This document shows, in pieces, positions 60,716 through 64,000 of a stretch of 64,000 nucleotides of DNA. The stretch is from the NCBI RefSeq assembly GCF_900176475.1, contig NZ_FWXX01000007.1:62001-126000 (forward strand), written 5' to 3'. How positions within the stretch are numbered: the stretch's first letter is position 1; the number at the start of each line of letters is the position of its first letter. This DNA is from Tropicibacter naphthalenivorans (lineage in GTDB: Bacteria; Pseudomonadota; Alphaproteobacteria; Rhodobacterales; Rhodobacteraceae). The notes below the pieces were generated by a model that was not told the origin of the DNA, did not search any database, and worked only from the letters and a program-made list of their open reading frames with translations. Both the position numbers and the translations under genes were made by a program.

Positions 60716-61885
60716 ATGAATGCTTACGTAACCGGGTTTGCAGCCCGCGAAGAACTGACTCTGTCGCGCGCCGAAGCTTACATACACCAGCATCGTTTTG
60801 AGCGTCCGACGCTCGTGATCGACACGCAGGCCGTGGCGCGTCAGTATTCCGCTCTGGCCCAGGGGCTGGGCCGTGCGCACATCCACTTTGCGGTCAAAGC
60901 CAACCCGGCGCCGGGAATCCTGTCCACGCTGGCGGCCCTTGGGTCGAACTTCGACGCCGCCTCGCGCGCCGAGATCCAGATGTGCCTCGACGCGGGTGCA
61001 ACCGCCGACCGTATCAGCTTTGGCAACACGATCAAGCGCGTGTCCGACATCGCATGGGCGCACGCGCAGGGCATCGACCTGTTCGCCGCCGACGCCGAAG
61101 AAGAGCTGCACAAGATCGCAGCGCACGCCCCCGGCGCCCGCGTATACATCCGCATCATCGTCGACGCCTGCGAAGCCGACTGGCCGCTGTCGCGCAAGTT
61201 CGGCTGCGCCCGCGACAAGGCGCTGGAGCTGATCGCGCTGGCCAAAACGCTGGATCTGCGTCCGGTTGGTCTGTCCTTCCACGTGGGCAGCCAGACCCGC
61301 CGCGCCTCGATGTGGGCGCCGGTGCTGGATCAAGTCGCTGCCGTTTGGCACGCCGCGCAGGCCGAAGGCCACGAGTTCGAGCTGCTGAACATCGGCGGCG
61401 GCTTCCCGGCCTTCTACGGTCAGGAAATCGACGCGCCCATGAACTACGCCGCCGAAGTCATGGCGCAGGTGACCGAACGCTTTGGTGACGTGCCGCACAT
61501 CATGGCAGAGCCGGGGCGTGGTCTGGTGGCCGAAGCGGGCGCGATTGCTGCCGAGGTGCTGCTGGTGTCGAAAAAGACCGACAGCGATCTGCATCGCTGG
61601 GTGTACCTCGACATTGGCAAGTTCTCGGGTCTGGCCGAAACCATGGACGAGGCGATCCGCTATCAGTTCATGACCTCGCGCGACCACGAGCCGACGGGCC
61701 CCTGTGTGCTGGCCGGTCCGTCCTGCGACAGCGCCGACGTGCTGTACGAGAAGCAGCCCGTGCAGCTGCCGCTTGGGCTTCAGTCCGGCGACCGGATCGT
61801 GATCCGTTGCTGCGGGGCGTATACGTCGACCTACGCGTCGGTGGGCTTTAACGGCTTCCCGCCGCTGGATGTGGTCGCGATCTGA
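60716..61885 (+). CDS. Ornithine/lysine decarboxylase, alanine-racemase fold
   Basis: A 389-residue PLP decarboxylase of the eukaryotic-type ODC group (fold type III). The PLP-lysine is in HFAVKANPAP near residue 61; SFHVGSQ, LLNIGGGFPAFYG, MAEPGRGLVAEAG for the phosphate, and the active-site Cys in GPSCDSADVLYE near residue 338 are all present. It makes putrescine and/or cadaverine. The TIM-barrel and C-terminal beta domains are complete. The gene has its own promoter and structured leader, and a terminator follows, so it is probably monocistronic. Substrate preference cannot be read here. Confidence 0.92.
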   Translation: MNAYVTGFAAREELTLSRAEAYIHQHRFERPTLVIDTQAVARQYSALAQGLGRAHIHFAVKANPAPGILSTLAALGSNFDAASRAEIQMCLDAGATADRISFGNTIKRVSDIAWAHAQGIDLFAADAEEELHKIAAHAPGARVYIRIIVDACEADWPLSRKFGCARDKALELIALAKTLDLRPVGLSFHVGSQTRRASMWAPVLDQVAAVWHAAQAEGHEFELLNIGGGFPAFYGQEIDAPMNYAAEVMAQVTERFGDVPHIMAEPGRGLVAEAGAIAAEVLLVSKKTDSDLHRWVYLDIGKFSGLAETMDEAIRYQFMTSRDHEPTGPCVLAGPSCDSADVLYEKQPVQLPLGLQSGDRIVIRCCGAYTSTYASVGFNGFPPLDVVAI

Positions 61886-61903
61886 TCCGGGCTAAAAGAC
61901 GTT

Positions 61904-61941
61904 AAAAAGGGCGCGTTCGCGAAAGCGGCGCGCCTTTTGCG
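61904..61941 (+). terminator. Intrinsic terminator of the decarboxylase gene
   Basis: GGCGCG (61910-61915) pairs with CGCGCC (61929-61934) and is extended by A-U pairs (AAAA before, TTTT after) with one bulged G. A TTTTGCG tail follows. It sits 20 bases after the stop codon. Confidence 0.75.
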
Positions 61942-62001
61942 TTTCCGGTCTGGACATCGCCGCGGGGGCGTTTGCAAATGGCCCGAAAAAGGAGGCGCCC
62001 C

Positions 62002-62844
62002 ATGTCCGAACCCGCCGATGCTGCCGACCGCCGCGCCATTCCGCCGGTGATCTGCTATCCAAACGAAACCCTGCCCAAGGTGCCAATGGATCTGTATGCG
62101 CAGGCGCTTGGGGGCGCTGTCATCACCGATACGGTGATTGCGGACCCGCGAGAGGCGTGCAGCTTTCATGTGCCTGCCGGCCATTTCTTTCGCATTGTCA
62201 GCGTGGACGGCCCGCAGGTGGGGGACTTGAACCTGTGGAATGCCAATGACCTGTCCGAGAGGTTTTATTCCGGTAAAACCCGCGCCTTGCACGGAACGCA
62301 TGTAACCACCGGGGACCGGCTTTGGTCGTGTTTCCCGCATTTGCGACCCATGGCGACCGTGGTGCACGACAGCTTGAATTGGTACGGCATCGACGCATTT
62401 GGCGGCTCGGTCCATGATGTGATCGGCACGCGCTGCGATCCCTATACCGGGCATTTGCTGCAAGGGGGCCATTACCACCACTGCTGTCATTCGAATTTGA
62501 CCCGCGCATTGGCGGATGCGCGCGGGTTGTCTTTGCACGAGGCAGAGCCGCATATCCACGATGTGCTGAACGTCTTTATGTGCACTGGGTTTACGCGCGA
62601 CACCGGGCAGTACTTTATGAAGGCCAGCCCCGTTCGCCCCGGCGATGCCATCACGTTCTTTGCCGAGATTGATGTGCTGGGGGCGCTTAGCGCCTGTCCG
62701 GGCGGGGATTGTTCGTCAGAGCATAGCTCGGACACGGCGGCGTGTTATCCGCTGATGGTCGAGGTTTTGAAACCGGCCGAAGGCGCATTAGGCGATTGGC
62801 AATCGCCGACGCCCAATGGCTATGACCGCACGCACGGGCGGTAA
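62002..62844 (+). CDS. DUF1989 (urea carboxylase-associated) family protein
   Basis: A 280-residue protein of the DUF1989 family: SFHVPAGHFFRIVSVDGPQVGDLNLWNAND, then HVTTGDRLWSCFPHLRPM, a His/Cys-rich stretch HYHHCCHSNL near residue 160 and the later CPGGDCSS, which suggests metal binding. Members are often linked to urea carboxylase and guanidine or nitrogen metabolism; their chemistry is uncertain. AAAAAGGAGG six bases before the ATG at 62002 is an excellent ribosome-binding site and rules out the earlier in-frame start. It stands alone between the decarboxylase terminator and convergent deoD. Confidence 0.85.
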   Translation: MSEPADAADRRAIPPVICYPNETLPKVPMDLYAQALGGAVITDTVIADPREACSFHVPAGHFFRIVSVDGPQVGDLNLWNANDLSERFYSGKTRALHGTHVTTGDRLWSCFPHLRPMATVVHDSLNWYGIDAFGGSVHDVIGTRCDPYTGHLLQGGHYHHCCHSNLTRALADARGLSLHEAEPHIHDVLNVFMCTGFTRDTGQYFMKASPVRPGDAITFFAEIDVLGALSACPGGDCSSEHSSDTAACYPLMVEVLKPAEGALGDWQSPTPNGYDRTHGR

Positions 62845-62851
62845 AAAGGCA

Positions 62852-62874
62852 GGGCGGCGCGTGAAACGCCGCCC
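62852..62874. terminator. Convergent terminator between DUF1989 gene and deoD
   Basis: GGGCGGCG (62852-62859) and CGCCGCCC (62867-62874) form a perfect eight-base-pair stem with a seven-base loop. An A-run at 62843-62848 supplies the U-tract for the minus strand. Confidence 0.75.
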
Positions 62875-62880
62875 GCTGAT

Positions 62881-63588
62881 TTATTGCGGAAAGGCCGCGT
62901 GCAGCGCGATTTCCACCATCTCGCCAAAGGACTTTTCCCGATCTTCCGAGGGCAAGGCCTCTTCTCGCAAAAGGTGATCGGATACAGTCATCACACCCAA
63001 GGCGCGGACCCCATGGCGCGCCGCCAGAATGTAAAGCTCGGCCGCTTCCATTTCGACGCCAAGAATGCCGTGCCGCACCATTTGCTCATTCAGATCAGGG
63101 CGTTCGTCGTAGAACACGTCTGACGAGTATATCCCGCCCACATGGTGCGTGATGCCCTTGGCCTTGGCCGCAGAAACCGCTGCCTCCAACAGCCCGTAAT
63201 CGGCGCAGGGCGCGAAATTCAATTCGCGGAAAATGCCAGAAGAGGGTGTGGAGAGCGTGGTTGATGTCATTGCAATAATAACATCTCTTAATTGAATGCG
63301 CTCTTGCATTGCCCCGCATGATCCAATTCGGATCAGGGTTTTGGCACCAAAATCGCGGATCAATTCATTGGCGTAGATCGACAGGCTTGGCATCCCCATA
63401 CCAGAGCCATGGATCGTCACGCGATTGCCGCGCCATGTGCCGGTATAGCCCAGCATTCCGCGAACCCGATTGACGCAGATCGCGTCCTCTAAAAAGGTCT
63501 CTGCCGCCCATTGCGCCCGCAAGGGGTCGCCCGGCATAAGGACCGTCTCGGCGATATCGCCGGGTGCAGCACCGATGTGGATCGACAT
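62881..63588 (-). CDS. deoD: Purine-nucleoside phosphorylase
   Basis: A 235-residue hexameric-type phosphorylase: [74 protein letters not shown], then [14 protein letters not shown] and the catalytic Asp in TVSDHLL. It splits purine (deoxy)nucleosides with phosphate. Its ATG directly abuts the stop of the H-NS-like gene (TAAATG), so translation is probably coupled to that gene. Confidence 0.95.
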   Translation of the reverse strand: MSIHIGAAPGDIAETVLMPGDPLRAQWAAETFLEDAICVNRVRGMLGYTGTWRGNRVTIHGSGMGMPSLSIYANELIRDFGAKTLIRIGSCGAMQERIQLRDVIIAMTSTTLSTPSSGIFRELNFAPCADYGLLEAAVSAAKAKGITHHVGGIYSSDVFYDERPDLNEQMVRHGILGVEMEAAELYILAARHGVRALGVMTVSDHLLREEALPSEDREKSFGEMVEIALHAAFPQ

Positions 63589-63897
63589 TTACAGCGCCAT
63601 ATCGTCCAGGGATTTGCCCGCTTCGAGCGCTTCGATCAGCCAGTTGGGTTTGCGGCCACGGCCTGTCCAGGTTTGGGTTGCGTCGTCCGGGTTGGCGTAT
63701 TTCGGCGCGCCTTTGCTGCCTTTGACACCGGCGTCCAAAACTTCGTCCAGCGAAAAGCCAAACTCTTTGGCGGCTTTTTCTGCGGCACGCTTGGCTTCGG
63801 CTTTGCGGCGGGCATCCACGGTTTTCAGCGCCTTTTGAGCGTCCGAAATCAGTTGGACCAGTTCATCATGTGAGAGGGTTTCTAGGTTGATATCCAT
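63589..63897 (-). CDS. hvrA: H-NS family DNA-binding protein, HvrA-like
   Basis: A 102-residue protein. The N-terminal helical oligomerisation region (ETLSHDELVQLISDAQKALKTVDARRKAEAKRAAEKAAKE) is followed by the H-NS C-terminal domain KYANPDDATQTWTGRGRKPNWLIEAL, with the TWTGRGRKP minor-groove loop. Size and type match HvrA of Rhodobacter, a regulator of photosynthesis and nitrogen genes; the symbol is given on that resemblance. AGGAG lies nine bases before the ATG at 63897. The remaining bases to 64000 are A/T-rich upstream sequence with no further feature. Confidence 0.85.
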   Translation of the reverse strand: MDINLETLSHDELVQLISDAQKALKTVDARRKAEAKRAAEKAAKEFGFSLDEVLDAGVKGSKGAPKYANPDDATQTWTGRGRKPNWLIEALEAGKSLDDMAL

Positions 63898-64000
63898 TGG
63901 TCTCGCTCCTGTTTTTCGATTCAATTCCCCGAATTTTGAATGGAAGCAAGATATTTATTGTGACATAGCGATTTTGCGCGCAAAAGTAGACGGCTCTAAA

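Overview
The window is a stretch of a GC-rich alphaproteobacterial chromosome, most likely a member of the Rhodobacteraceae (Roseobacter group or a close relative). The evidence is gene content and order: mdh, sucCD, sucAB and lpd in one long cluster; an mcl2-nnrU-DUF1737-mch block next to sdhCDAB; a petP/petR-type regulator pair; a TauABC/Tpa taurine locus; an HvrA-size H-NS protein; and a class-III-fold ornithine/lysine decarboxylase behind a structured leader. I see no rRNA, tRNA, CRISPR array, prophage or insertion sequence. The region is mostly densely packed housekeeping and catabolic operons.

Layout. 0.1-2.8 kb: ribA, an LLM-class flavin oxidoreductase and a YkuD-type L,D-transpeptidase. 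2.8-11.9 kb: a divergent catabolic locus. On the minus strand are an ectoine-hydrolase (DoeA/EutD) family enzyme, an M20 deacetylase and a GntR regulator. On the plus strand is a polyamine-type ABC transporter with two oversized permeases. The gap between them carries three palindromes. 12-14.5 kb: two tandem paralogous Aer-like PAS proteins. 14.5-20.9 kb: ilvE, a MarR/OmpR pair (petP/petR type), a histone-deacetylase-fold amidohydrolase, xseB-ispA-dxs. 20.9-28.6 kb: a solitary Mrr endonuclease, exoD, an epimerase-like protein, a small lytic transglycosylase, a class II aldolase, topoisomerase IB, AMP nucleosidase, an HU protein and a GNAT acetyltransferase. 28.6-33.5 kb: taurine-pyruvate aminotransferase divergent from tauABC. 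33.6-37.7 kb: a zinc-ribbon membrane protein, ftsE-ftsX-plsC and a Tat-exported intradiol dioxygenase-like protein.

37.8-51 kb is a minus-strand TCA cluster. In order of transcription it reads mdh, a sugar-transferase-like gene, sucC, sucD, three small unknown genes, sucA, sucB/odhB, an unknown gene, a glycosyltransferase, a MAPEG protein and lpd. 51-60 kb runs on the plus strand: a TSUP permease, mcl2-nnrU-DUF1737-mch (acyl-CoA chemistry of the ethylmalonyl-CoA pathway) and sdhC-sdhD-sdhA-fkbM-sdhB. 60-64 kb: two tiny conserved-looking genes, the decarboxylase with a probable speF-type RNA leader, a DUF1989 protein, and an H-NS-like gene directly coupled to deoD.

The observation I rate highest is regulatory. 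The sucC promoter region and the sdhC promoter region, 6 kb apart and on opposite strands, carry the same array: two copies of TGTGATCACA with centres exactly 21 bp apart, lying about 130 bp before the start codon, with GTTAGCGC close by. This looks like a shared activator module that ties the two TCA operons together. The GntR-family activator AkgR and the LacI-family CceR described in Rhodobacter sphaeroides are the obvious candidates. Other points worth a look are the soluble Aer-like PAS pair with no recognisable output domain, a possible M20 replacement for DoeB in an ectoine-type locus, stacked hairpins after two solute-binding-protein genes, and a 12-G tract in front of a glycosyltransferase operon.
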